The position numbers were made by a program, and so were the translations under genes. Under the pieces are notes generated by a model. That model worked only from the letters and a program-made list of their open reading frames with translations. It ran no database searches and had not been told where the DNA came from. This document shows, one piece after another, positions 25,616-37,689 of a DNA stretch of 64,000 nucleotides; position 1 is the stretch's first letter, and each line of letters opens with the position of its first letter. The stretch comes from Lamellibrachia columna. Lineage: Eukaryota > Annelida > Polychaeta > Sabellida > Siboglinidae. Location: positions 47,431,077 to 47,495,076 of the forward strand of contig OY759274.1 of NCBI GenBank assembly GCA_963662155.1, in the 5' to 3' direction.

Positions 25616-26000
25616 CTGTTTAAGTATATTTTATTTGCAGACTACACGAACATGTTCTATTGTAATAATGACGTCAATGAACTTATCAGGCAGACAACTG
25701 GCAAATTGGATAATCTCAATGTATAGTTTTCAGTGAATATATTAATCATTAAACATAACAAAACCAGATTACATGATTTTTTGGAAATCGCGCGTGGCAA
25801 ACGTTTCTCTCAATAAAAAAAAAAATGTCATAATTAATAGAGTTAAAACAGCTAAGTTTTTAAGTGTATTTATTGATGACAAATTAACGTGGACACGTCA
25901 CATTTCTCTTTTGAAATCTAAACTTTCAAAATATTGTGCTGTTATGTACAAAACTAGTTTCTCAATTGACAGACGTGGAATGCGTATCTTATATTATTAG
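25616..26000 (+). pseudogene. RT fragment, unit 9
   Basis: Like units 1 and 2. Confidence 0.73.
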
Positions 26001-26286
26001 TAATGTATTAACCAACAACATGCAGTATCATATAATACCACTACGACATTAAATTTAAAATGTTAATGTTTTTCAAGTAAATAAACAATGTCATAATTAA
26101 TGGAGTTGAAGCAACTTCGTTTTTAAGTGTAATTATTGAATGCGATTAAAGGTATCACAGAACTGTTGGTGGAAACAACAAGACATCTGTCATTTGGAAA
26201 AAAACGACATCGGCGCGTACTCAGCGAGCTTTGCATAAAGCCTTATATAATATAGTTCTTGGACATTTTAACATCATGAAGTCAGA

Positions 26287-26653
26287 ATGAATCGTCCTAT
26301 ACACTTCAGAGGAGGAGGGCATTTCCTCTCCAATTTCTATGTGTGCAGGATCGACGCGTGAGGGCGTGTATTTAAAACGGTCGAATCCGGGTACCGGTGG
26401 CGAAAATGTTTGTACCATGGCGATCTTGAGACAGCAGAGAAAACGCTATCCACACGGAGTGGACTACAGGTCATATATCTAAGCAAGACGACCAAAGAGA
26501 AGGTACTTTGACGTGAGGAACAACAAACACGATATATTATGTATGCACTGGCAAGTATTAAATTCCGTGACGTGGCACTACGTCAGAGTCTATTAGATAC
26601 AGGACAATCTCCATTGATGGAATGTGTAAAAAGTCGTGAGGGGTATTGGAGTG
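26287..26653 (+). pseudogene. NADAR pseudogene copy 10, 3'-truncated (second short unit)
   Basis: Identical breakpoint to copy 3, so both short units descend from one deletion that was later duplicated. Confidence 0.75.
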
Positions 26654-26796
26654 GAACGACGACGATGAGGGTGACGTATGCACCCCCACCACAACCGATG
26701 ACCATGCCGCTGCTAACATCGCTGCAGTGTAAAATCATAACCGAAGAAACAGTGGCCAATAATATCAGGACATCAAGAGACACCTCTTTGACATAG
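26654..26796 (+). pseudogene. Gene X exon 2 tail, short unit 10
   Basis: In-frame with the preceding truncated NADAR piece, as in unit 3. Confidence 0.55.
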
Positions 26797-27000
26797 GATG
26801 AGGCCACTCAATGCACATGCATTGAGTTGGCTAACAGTCTCACTCCAGATGAAGTAGAGACATATTTCATGCAACATATAACGTGCATCATCCATGGCAG
26901 ACATAACAACACAAACACACACACTCACCCACGCACGCACGCACGCACGCACGCACGCTCTCACACACACAAACACACACACACACACACACACACAACA

Positions 27001-27447
27001 CTGTTTAAGTATATTTTATTTGCAGACTACACGAACATGTTCTATTGTAATAATGACGTCAATGAACTTATCAGGCAGACAACTGGCAAACTGGATAATC
27101 TCAATGTATAGTTTTCAGTGAATATATTAATCATTAAACATAACAAAATCAGATTACATGATTTTTTGGAAATCGCGCGTGGCAAACGTTTCTCTGAATA
27201 AAAATAAAAAATATCATAATTAATAGAGTTAAAACAGCTAAGTTTTTAAGTGTATTTATTGATGACAAATTAACGTGGACACGTCACATTTCTCTTTTGA
27301 AATCTAAACTTTCAAAATATTGTGCTGTTATGTACAAAACTAGTTTCTCAACGTGGAATGCGTATCTTATATTATGGAATGCGTATCTTATATTATTATT
27401 ATGGAATGCGTATCTTATATTATGGAATGCGTATCTTATATTATTAG
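27001..27447 (+). pseudogene. RT fragment with 3' amplification, short unit 10
   Basis: Same fourfold GGAATGCGTATC block as at 7189-7281. Confidence 0.7.
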
Positions 27448-27733
27448 TAATGTATTAACCAACAACATGCAGTATCATATAATACCACTACGACATTAAA
27501 TTTAAAATGTTAATGTTTTTCAAGTAAATAAACAATGTCATAATTAATGGAGTTGAAGCAACTTCGTTTTTAAGTGTAATTATTGAATGCGATTAAAGGT
27601 ATCACAGAACTGTTGGTGGAAACAACAAGACATCTGTCATTTGGAAAAAAACGACATCGGCGCGTACTCAGCGAGCTTTGCATAAAGCCTTATATAATAT
27701 AGTTCTTGGACATTTTAACATCATGAAGTCAGA

Positions 27734-28223
27734 ATGAATCGTCCTATACACTTCAGAGGAGGAGGGCATTTCCTCTCCAATTTCTATGTGTGCAGGATCG
27801 ACGCGTGAGGGCGTGTATTTAAAACGGTCGAATCCGGGTACCGGTGGCGAAAATGTTTGTACCATGGCGATCTTGAGACAGCAGAGAAAACGCTATCCAC
27901 ACGGAGTGGACTACAGGTCATATATCTAAGCAAGACGACCAAAGAGAAGGTACTATGACGTGAGGAACAACAAACACGATATATTATGTATGCACTGGCG
28001 AGTATTAAATTCCGTGACGTGGCACTACGTCAGAGTCTATTAGATTACAGGACAATCTCCATTGATGGAATGTGTAAAAAGTCGTGAGGGGTATTGGAGT
28101 GGACTAACTTATACTGCACAGCCAGGGCGGAATATTCTTGGTGAAACTTTAATGCAACAACGACAGTTCATTCGAAACCAGAGCTCACGAAACATGCCCG
28201 GGCAAGTGCCGCGAGTTAATTAG
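27734..28223 (+). pseudogene. NADAR pseudogene copy 11, with extra frameshift
   Basis: An added T in TTAGATTACAGG (near 28045) breaks the frame inside LLDTG, in addition to the two TGA codons. Confidence 0.75.
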
Positions 28224-29060
28224 ATTATCGACCGAAGGGCACATAACACGCGTAGCCAGAAAAGGCTGTGCGTTACAACGGTCGGCTATTGGAGATAAGG
28301 ATTTGACGGGATCAGCACTACCAGACATTTATAAACCCGTAAGCCAACCCGTCACGTCATAGTCGTTCTTATTCGAGATCGAAAACACTTCTCTGTATAA
28401 GCGCCACTCAAACAGTTGAGAGTAACGGGACGTATATATTCCAAAGACCGTTAACCATTGTCACTTGTGTCACGCAGAATAAATACATCGACTTCGCATT
28501 TTGTTAACATTGCTGGGAGGTGTTCGTGCAGATGGTAATGGGTATTTTTGTCCCGTTCATCAGTAGCAACGTGTTCCCGTGTACATGTTCGCCCTGCATA
28601 TTCTATTGTTTGACTGGGATTGCGCAAAGGTGTGGGCATGAATTTTCGATGAGTTGGCGACAACAGTACTGGGATTCAATGCCAACATTTACACAGGTCT
28701 AACGTCAGACGCAGACCGCTCTGCCTCACTGTCACTGCTTCGGGGGGGGGGGCACGTCATGGTCACCATTAAGAAACATACAAAGGACACATTTGTGAAT
28801 TACACCTTGTCAGTACTGGAAGTATAAGTTTCATCATTCTCTTTGCAGGAAGAAACCAGCAAAGAGGATGACGTCACTGTATCCACCGACGAGGCTATGA
28901 ACTCCAGCATTAATAAAGTGCATTGATGGCTAGATAGCAACAGTGATCATATTCACGTCAGCAGCGTCCAGTATCTCTCCTGCATCATGCATCATTCTGT
29001 CAGAGAGACGATGCTACGCTATCAACAGATAGCAACAGCAGTGGCGACATAGAGGCAACG

Positions 29061-29995
29061 ATGGGTGGTATAAATAGAATTCAAGATCGTAGGAGGCCAT
29101 GTTGAACCAGCAGTCTTTCGACGCACCGTTAGATGTGGCTTGTGTATATTATGTATGTGATAAGGTGTATCGCATATTGAATCTGTTGAAAGATGAGGTT
29201 TACAAATATTCTTCTGGTTTGATTCAACACCTGTTGTGCTGGACTGCTACGTCGTTGACAGATACTTGCGCGACATTGCAATGGCGGATCGATATGATGG
29301 AGAAGGTGAGAGAGGCCATGTGCAGTCGATGTCGATACGTAGACAGCGGTGATGTTGCTGAGTGACAAACGATAAGGTGATGACACTAACTAACAAAATT
29401 GTTCTTTCTTTCTATATAGATCAGTGTCGGTCTGCGTATGACAAGGAACTCATGCGACGACGACGAGAGGACGGCAGCAGTGGCGGCGGCAGCGACAGCG
29501 TTGACGTTAAAGAGGAAGACGGCACGAAGAGTGGTGAAACCACCACTGGAATCGAAAGACGTGCGGTTATATCTGCAAAAAGTGAGACGCCTATCGGCAC
29601 CACTATTTCCACTTCTGTCGTCATCGCCGCCGCCACCACATCCGTCGTAGCTACCGTCGCCAGCGTCACTGCCGTCAACGCCGCTGCTGTCACCACCGCC
29701 ACCGTCGTCGCCAACAACACCACGCGATGACGACGTATTCAGCACACCATCACCACCACATGATCCTTTGTCTCCGATGTGTGACGAGGAGAACATCATC
29801 ATCATCACTAATATACCGGACAGTTCAGCGTCGCCGACACCGTCTCCCCCATCGACGACGACGATGAGGGTGACGTATGCACCCCCACCACAACCGATGA
29901 CCATGCCGCTGCTAACATCGCTGCAGTGTAAAATCATAACCGAAGAAACAGTGGCCAATAATATCAGGACATCAAGAGACACCTCTTTGACATAG
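29061..29995 (+). pseudogene. Gene X remnant, unit 11
   Basis: As unit 4. Confidence 0.5.
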
Positions 29996-30130
29996 GATGA
30001 GGCCACTCAATGCACATGCATTGAGTTGGCCAACAGTCTCACTCCAGATGAAGTAGAGACATATTTCATGCAACATATAACGTGCATCATCCATGGCAGA
30101 CATAACAACACAAACACACACACTCACCCA

Positions 30131-30169
<39 letters not shown>

Positions 30170-30209
30170 TCTCACACACACAAACACACACACACACACA
30201 CACACAACA

Positions 30210-30595
30210 CTGTTTAAGTATATTTTATTTGCAGACTACACGAACATGTTCTATTGTAATAATGACGTCAATGAACTTATCAGGCAGACAACTGGCAAAC
30301 TGGATAATCTCAATGTATAGTTTTCAGTGAATATATTAATCATTAAACATAACAAAACCAGATTACATGATTTTTTGGAAATCGCGCGTGGCAAACGTTT
30401 CTCTCAATAAAAAAAAAAAATGTCATAATTAATAGAGTTAAAACAGCTAAGTTTTTAAGTGTATTTATTGATGACAAATTAACGTGGACACGTCACATTT
30501 CTCTTTTGAAATCTAAACTTTCAAAATATTGTGCTGTTATGTACAAAACTAGTTTCTCAATTGACAGACGTGGAATGCGTATCTTATATTATTAG
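30210..30595 (+). pseudogene. RT fragment, unit 11
   Basis: Lengthened A-run form. Confidence 0.72.
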
Positions 30596-30881
30596 TAATG
30601 TATTAACCAACAACATGCAATATCATATAATACCACTACGACATTAAATTTAAAATGTTAATGTTTTTCAAGTAAATAAACAATGTCATAATTAATGGAG
30701 TTGAAGCAACTTCGTTTTTAAGTGTAATTATTGAATGCGATTAAAGGTATCACAGAACTGTTGGTGGAAACAACAAGACATCTGTCATTTGGAAAAAAAC
30801 GACATCGGCGCGTACTCAGCGAGCTTTGCATAAAGCCTTATATAATATAGTTCTTGGACATTTTAACATCATGAAGTCAGA

Positions 30882-31370
30882 ATGAATCGTCCTATACACT
30901 TCAGAGGAGGAGGGCATTTCCTCTCCAATTTCTATGTGTGCAGGATCGACGCGTGAGGGCGTGTATTTAAAACGGTCGAATCCGGGTACCGGTGGCGAAA
31001 ATGTTTGTACCATGGCGATCTTGAGACAGCAGAGAAAACGCTATCCACACGGAGTGGACTACAGGTCATATATCTAAGCAAGACGACCAAAGAGAAGGTA
31101 CTTTGACATGAGGAACAACAAACACGATATATTATGTATGCACTGGCGAATATTAAATTCCGTGACGTGGCACTACGTCAGTGTCTATTAGATACAGGAC
31201 AATTTCCATTGATGGAATGTGTAAAAAGTCGTGAGGGGTATTGGAGTGGACTAACTTATACTGCACAGCCAGGGCGGAATATTCTTGGTGAAACTTTAAT
31301 GCAACAACGACAGTTCATTCGAAACCAGAGCTCACGAAACATGCCCGGGCAAGTGCCGCGAGTTAATTAG
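30882..31370 (+). pseudogene. NADAR pseudogene copy 12 (3051-bp type unit)
   Basis: LRQCLL variant. The codon after the second TGA is CAT instead of CGT. Confidence 0.78.
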
Positions 31371-32207
31371 ATTATCGACCGAAGGGCACATAACACGCGT
31401 AGCCAGAAAAGGCTGTGCGTTACAACGGTCGGCTATTGGAGATAAGGATTTGATGGGATCAGCACTACCAGACATTTATAAACCCGTAAGCCAACCCGTC
31501 ACGTCATAGTCGTTCTTATTCGAGATCGAAAACACTTCTCTGTATAAGCGCCACTCAAACAGTTGAGAGTAACGGGACGTATATATTCCAAAGACCGTTA
31601 ACCATTGTCACTTGTGTCACGCAGAATAAATACATCGACTTCGCATTTTGTTAACATTGCTGGGAGGTGTTCGTGCAGATGGTAATGGGTATTTTTGTCC
31701 CGTTCATCAGTAGCAACGTGTTCCCGTGTACATGTTCGCCCTGCATATTCTATTTTTTGACTGGGATTGCGCAAAGGTGTGGGCATGAATTTTCGATGAG
31801 TTGGCGACAACAGTACTGGGATTCAATGCCAACATTTACACCGGTCTAACGTCAGACGCAGACCGCTATGCCTCACTGTCACTGCTTCGGGGGGAGGGGA
31901 ACGTCATGGTCACCATTAAGAAACATACAAAGGACACATTTGTGAATTACACCTTGTCAGTACTGGAAGTGGAAGGTACATAATTCTCTTTGCAAGAAGA
32001 AACCAGCAAAGAGGAAGACGTCACTGTATCCAACGACAAGGCTATGAACTCCAGCATTAATAAAGTGCATTGATGGCTAGATAGCAACAGTGATCATATT
32101 CACGTCAGCAGCGTCCAGTATCTCTCCTGCATCATGCATCATTCTGTCAGAGAGACGATGCTACGCTATCAACAGATAGCAACAGCAGTGGCGACATAGA
32201 GGCAACG

Positions 32208-33125
32208 ATGGGTGGTATAAATAGAATTCAAGATCGTAGGAGGCCATGTTGAACCAGCAGTCTTTCGACGCACCGTTAGATGTGGCTTGTGTATATTATG
32301 TATGTGATAAGGTGTATCGCATATTGAATCTGTTGAAAGATGAGGTTTACAAATATTCTTCTGGTTTGATTCAACACCTGTTGTGCTGGACTGCTACGTC
32401 GTTGACAGATACTTGCGCGACATTGCAATGGCGGATCGATATGATGGAGAAGGTGAGAGAGGCCATGTGCAGTCGATGTCGATACGTAGACAGCGGTGAT
32501 GTTGCTGAGTGACAAACGATAAGGTGATGACACTAACTAACAAAATTGTTCTTTCTTTCTATATAGATCAGTGTCGGTCTGCGTATGACAAGGAACTCAT
32601 GCGACGACGACGAGAGGACGGCAGCAGTGGCGGCGGCAGCGACAGCGTTGACGTTAAAGAGAGGTGAAACCACCACTGGAATCGAAAGACGTGCGATTAT
32701 ATCTGCAAAAAGTGAGACGCCTATCGGCACCACTATTTCCACTTCTGTCGTCATCGCCGCCGCCACCACATCCGTCGTAGCTACCGTCGCCAGCGTCACT
32801 GCCGTCAACGCCGCTGCCGTCACCACCGCCACCGTCGTCGCCAACAACACCACGCGATGACGACGTATTCAGCACACCATCACCACCACATGATCCTTTG
32901 TCTCCGATGTGTGACGAGGAGAACATCATCATCATCACTAATATACCGGACAGTTCAGCGTCGCCGACACCGTCTCCCCCATCGACGACGACGATGAGGG
33001 TGACGTATACACCCCCACCACAACCGATGACCATGCCGCTGCTAACATCGCTGCAGTGTAAAATCATAACCGAAGAAACAGTGGCCAATAATATCAGGAC
33101 ATCAAGAGACACCTCTTTGACATAG
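32208..33125 (+). pseudogene. Gene X remnant, unit 12
   Basis: 19-nt deletion and TYTPPP, as units 5 and 7. Confidence 0.5.
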
Positions 33126-33263
33126 GATGAGGCCACTCAATGCACATGCATTGAGTTGGCCAACAGTCTCACTCCAGATGAAGTAGACATATTTCATGCA
33201 ACATATAACGTGCATCATCCATGGCAGACATAACAACACAAACACACACACACACACACAACA

Positions 33264-33646
33264 CTGTTTAAGTATATTTTATTTGCAGACTACACGAACA
33301 TGTTCTATTGTAATAATGACGTCAATGAACTTATCAGGCAGACAACTGGCAAATTGGATAATCTCAATGTATAGTTTTCAGTGAATATATTAATCATTAA
33401 ACATAACAAAACCAGATTACATGATTTTTTGGAAATCGCGCGTGGCAAACGTCTCTCAATAAAAAAAAAAATGTCATAATTAATAGAGTTAAAACAGCTA
33501 AGTTTTTAAGTGTATTTATTGATGACAAATTAACGTGGACACGTCACATTTCTCTTTTGAAATCTAAACTTTCAAAATATTGTGCTGTTATGTACAAAAC
33601 TAGTTTCTCAATTGACAGACGTGGAATGCGTATCTTATATTATTAG
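33264..33646 (+). pseudogene. RT fragment, unit 12
   Basis: Shortened form as units 5 and 7. Confidence 0.72.
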
Positions 33647-33932
33647 TAATGTATTAACCAACAACATGCAGTATCATATAATACCACTACGACATTAAAT
33701 TTAAAATGTTAATGTTTTTCAAGTAAATAAACAATGTCATAATTAATGGAGTTGAAGCAACTTCGTTTTTAAGTGTAATTATTGAATGCGATTAAAGGTA
33801 TCACAGAACTGTTGGTGGAAACAACAAGACATCTGTCATTTGGAAAAAAACGACATCGGCGCGTACTCAGCGAGCTTTGCATAAAGCCTTATATAATATA
33901 GTTCTTGGACATTTTAACATCATGAAGTCAGA

Positions 33933-34422
33933 ATGAATCGTCCTATACACTTCAGAGGAGGAGGGCATTTCCTCTCCAATTTCTATATGTGCAGGATCGA
34001 CGCGTGAGGGCGTGTATTTAAAACGGTCGAATCCGGGTACCGGTGGCGAAAATGTTTGTACCATGGCGATCTTGAGACAGCAGAGAAAACGCTATCCACA
34101 CGGAGTGGACTACAGGTCATATATCTAAGCAAGACGACCAAAGAGAAGGTACATTGACGTGAGGAACAACAAACACGATATATTATGTATGCACTGGCGA
34201 ATATTAAATTCCGTGACGTGGCACTACGGTCAGAGTCTATTAGATACAGGACAATTTCCATTGATGGAATGTGTAAAAAGTCGTGAGGGGTATTGGAGTG
34301 GACTAACTTATACTGCACAGCCAGGGCGGAATATTCTTGGTGAAACTTTAATGCAACAACGACAGTTCATTCGAAACCAGAGCTCACGAAACATGCCCGG
34401 GCAAGTGCCGCGAGTTAATTAG
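33933..34422 (+). pseudogene. NADAR pseudogene copy 13, with extra frameshift
   Basis: An added G in CTACGGTCAGAG (near 34228) shifts the frame before SLLDTG. Confidence 0.75.
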
Positions 34423-35265
34423 ATTATCGACCGAAGGGCACATAACACGCGTAGCCAGAAAAGGCTGTGCGTTACAACGGTCGGCTATTGGAGATAAGGA
34501 TTTGATGGGATCAGCACTACCAGACATTTATAAACCCGTAAGCCAACCCGTCACGTCATAGTCGTTCTTATTCGAGATCGAAAACACTTCTCTGTATAAG
34601 CGCCACTCAAACAGTTGAGAGTAACGGGACGTATATATTCCAAAGACCGTTAACCATTGTCACTTGTGTCACGCAGAATAAATACATCGACTTCGCATTT
34701 TGTTAACATTGCTGGGAGGTGTTCGTGCAGATGGTAATGGGTATTTTTGTCCCGTTCATCAGTAGCAACGTGTTCCCGTGTACATGTTCGCCCTGCATAT
34801 TCTATTGTTTGACTGGGATTGCGCAAAGGTGTGGGCATGAATTTTCGATGAGTTGGCGACAACAGTACTGGGATTCAATGCCAACATTTACACAGGTCTA
34901 ACGTCAGACGCAGACCGCTCTGCCTCACTGTCACTGCTTCGGGGGGGGGGGGGGGGGCACGTCATGGTCACCATTAAGAAACATACAAAGGACACTTTTG
35001 TGAATTACACCTTGTCAGTACTGGAAGTATAAGTTTCATCATTCTCTTTGCAGGAAGAAACCAGCAAAGAGGATGACGTCACTGTATCCACCGACGAGGC
35101 TATGAACTCCAGCATTAATAAAGTGCATTGATGGCTAGATAGCAACTGTGATCATATTCACGTCAGCAGCGTCCAGTATCTCTCCTGCTTCATGCATCAT
35201 TCTGTCAGAGAGACGATGCTACGCTATCAACAGATAGCAACAGCAGTGGCGACATAGAGGCAACG

Positions 35266-36010
35266 ATGGGTGGTATAAATAGAATTCAAGATCGTAGGAG
35301 GCCATGTTGAACCAGCAGTCTTTCGACGCACCGTTAGATGTGGCTTGTGTATATTATGTATGTGATAAGGTGTATCGCATATTGAATCTGTTGAAAGATG
35401 AGGTTTACAAATATTCTTCTGGTTTGATTCAACACCTGTTGTGCTGGACTGCTACGTCGTTGACAGATACTTGCGCGACATTGCAATGGCGGATCGATAT
35501 GATGGAGAAGGTGAGAGAGGCCATGTGCAGTCGATGTCGATACGTAGACAGCGGTGATGTTGCTGAGTGACAAACGATAAGGTGATGACACTAACTAACA
35601 AAATTGTTCTTTCTTTCTATATAGATCAGTGTCGGTCTGCGTATGACAAGGAACTCATGCGACGACGACGAGAGGACGGCAGCAGTGGCGGCGGCAGCGA
35701 CAGCGTTGGCGTTAAAGAGGAAGACGGCGCGAAGAGTGATGAAACCACCACTGGAATCGAAAGACGTGCGGTTATATCTGCAAAAAGTGAGACGCCTATC
35801 GGCACCACTATTTCCACTTCTGTCGTCATCGCCGCCGCAACCACATTCGTCGTCGCTACCGTCGCCACCGTCACTGCCGTCAACGCCGCCGCCGTCAACG
35901 CCGCCGCCGTCAACGCCGCCACCGTCGCCCCGTCGTCACCCCGGCCGTCGGTGTCGCCACCATCACCGGCCCCCGTGGCCCCCTTCATCACCCCGGCCGT
36001 CGGTTGTCAC
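35266..36010 (+). pseudogene. Gene X remnant of the terminal unit, open Pro-rich exon 2
   Basis: Exon 1 and intron are as in other units. Exon 2 (from 35625) is fully open to 36080 because the TAG seen in other full units is TCG here. The Pro-rich part carries a repeated GCCGCCGCCGTCAAC-type block (about 35880-35925) and a GC-rich stretch unique to this unit, with CACCCCGGCCGTCGGT twice (about 35938 and 35990). It then joins NADAR in frame (TTLSTRSGLQV). This edge copy keeps a frame that the others lost. Confidence 0.5.
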
Positions 36011-36011
36011 C

Positions 36012-36344
36012 ACGCTATCCACACGGAGTGGACTACAGGTCATATATCTAAGCAAGACGACCAAAGAGAAGGTACATTGACGTGAGGAACAACAAACACG
36101 ATATATTATGTATGCACTGGCGAGTATTAAATTCCGTGACGTGGCACTAAGTAAGCCTCTATTAGATACAGGACAATCTCCATTGATGGAATGTGTAAAG
36201 AGTCGTGAGGGGTATTGGAGTGGACTAACTTATACCGCACAGCCAGGGCGGAATATTCTTGGTGAAACTCTAATGCAACAACGACAGTTCATTCGAAACC
36301 AGAGCTCACGAAACATGCCCGGGCATGTGCCGCGAGTTAATTAG
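36012..36344 (+). pseudogene. NADAR pseudogene copy 14, 5'-truncated, last in array
   Basis: Begins at the ACGCTATCC point of the NADAR frame, fused after the gene X Pro-rich frame, and runs to TAG. It keeps the second TGA, has ALSKPLL, and ends MPGHVPRVN. The array stops at this stop codon. Confidence 0.75.
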
Positions 36345-36345
36345 A

Positions 36346-37062
36346 GTTTATTTATCTTTGTCAGCTCCACCATTTGTACTATTGTACTAATGTTGCTCCC
36401 GAGGTAGATGAAGTCTTGTACTTCCTCAACAGTACCACTTTCTAGTGAGATGGGTTCGGAGGATCCGCTGTTGACTTTCATCACTTTGTCTTTCCCACAT
36501 TTATCTTAAGACCCAGTTAGCTGCTTTTTTTATTGGAGCCTTTCTGTTTTTTGTTGCATGTGTTAATGGGTTTCTCAGAGTAGAGCTAGATCATCTGCAA
36601 AATCCAGGTCTTCTAGTTGTGAGAACAAGTTGCAGTGGATCCCAGTACGATGGTGTTCTCTGGATTTTTTCATTGTCCAGTCTATGGCTATCAGTGGAGA
36701 TAGCAAGCAGCCCTGTCGTACTCCAGTTCCAATCTGGAAGCCTTCTGAAACTTGTCCATTAAAGATGGCATGACCAGTGAAACAAACCTTTGTACATGTT
36801 CTTTATTAGGGTTTCAAATTTTGTGGGTAAACCATAGTTCCTCAGGAGCTTCCACAGAACTGTCCTATCTATACTATCGAATGCTTTTTCGAAGTCCGCA
36901 AAATTTATGTAAAGGGAGCTCTGCCATTCAATGCATTGTTCAACAATAATCCTGAGTGTAGCAATGTGAACTGTGCAGGATTTATCCTTTCTAAAGCCAG
37001 CTTGTTCCTTTCTTAGCGTCTTTTCAACTGTTTCTTGTTTAATATCCAGGATGGGGTAACCT
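36346..37062 (-). pseudogene. RTE-like LINE reverse transcriptase fragment, abutting array end
   Basis: The minus strand reads EQAGFRKDKSCTVHIATLR, FADFEKAFDSIDR, LWKLLRNYGLP, then after frameshifts QLEDLDFADDLALL and EVQDFIYLGSNIST. These are consecutive RT blocks of an endonuclease-RT LINE similar to, but diverged from, the one at 44304-47235. The endonuclease and C-terminal parts are missing. Its 3' break coincides with the last NADAR stop. Confidence 0.8.
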
Positions 37063-37315
37063 CATTTTGCCTAATATAGTTTTTTCTTTGCTGATTATTC
37101 ATCTCTAACATGTCTATAATGACATCCATTTAAAATAATGAAAAAATACAAAATGGCCGCCCAAATCAACTTTTTATCATATCTTCGCAACCAGACAAGA
37201 TACAGACATGATTGAAATGTTATTTTATCCAGACATGAGGAATTCGATTTCACCATAGTTTATATGAAAAAATATAAAAAAAACAATATGGCGACCATAA
37301 GCATGCTACAAATGG

Positions 37316-37650
37316 TTGCCGACTATGCGAAAAAAGACTTTCATGTTCCGCGAACAAAACAACATTAATTTGAAGGATTTGGTCCGGTATGGCATACGTG
37401 CGCATTTCATCAACGGACAGCACACGATGCACCACTATGCTGGTCTGTTCAATGGCATTTGGAGTGACATGGCCATTGAAACTACCTTCATGAGGTATGG
37501 TCATGGACAGAGTGGGATAATTGGAATAACTCTGAAACCGGAAACTCTGAAAACCTGGGCTTGCATGCCTGCCATGGCATCAGCGACGACTTGAACGAGA
37601 TGAGAAATAACGAACAACCATCTGCCCAAACTTCGCAAAAAGAAGAGGGT
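37316..37650 (+). pseudogene. Fragment of an unnamed repeat-encoded protein
   Basis: An ORF of 92 codons (to 37594) includes HYAGLFNGIWSDMAIETTFM, RYGHGQSGIIGITLKPETLK and TWA, continuing after a frameshift as SLHACHGISDDLNEMRNNEQ. From memory, similar 'WSDM.IE..LMR' blocks occur in uncharacterised multicopy proteins of invertebrates; that resemblance is a recollection, not a search result. No function is assigned. Confidence 0.35.
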
Positions 37651-37689
37651 CGAGATCACTCTTCTTTAACAATGGTGTCACGACGGCGT

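Larger units (their letters stand above)
1..36345 (+). repeat. Macrosatellite array of ~3.1 kb units (NADAR / gene X / RT fragment)
   Basis: The same gene-sized block recurs head to tail. Measured between the NADAR start codons at 2925, 6119, 7568, 10711, 13762, 16909, 19960, 23153, 26287, 27734, 30882 and 33933, the unit lengths are 3194, 1449, 3143, 3051, 3147, 3051, 3193, 3134, 1447, 3148 and 3051 bp. The window starts inside a unit, and the last unit is truncated and ends at 36345. The 3051-bp units (from 10711, 16909 and 30882) share private variants: a short CA tract, an interrupted G-run and a 19-nt deletion in gene X. They alternate with ~3147-bp units. The 1.45 kb units lack everything from mid-NADAR to mid-gene X exon 2. 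Copies appear nearly identical, so amplification or homogenisation is recent. Within a full unit (2925-6118): NADAR 2925-3413, spacer 3414-4252, gene X 4253-5187, microsatellite ~5297-5447, RT fragment 5448-5832, then about 285 bp of AT-rich sequence. Confidence 0.97.

Noticed and set aside
1..36345. CRISPR-like or bacterial defence array interpretation of regularly spaced repeats with NADAR
   Set aside because: Units are 3 kb, near identical, carry introns and LINE RT sequence, and have no spacer structure; the context is an animal genome.
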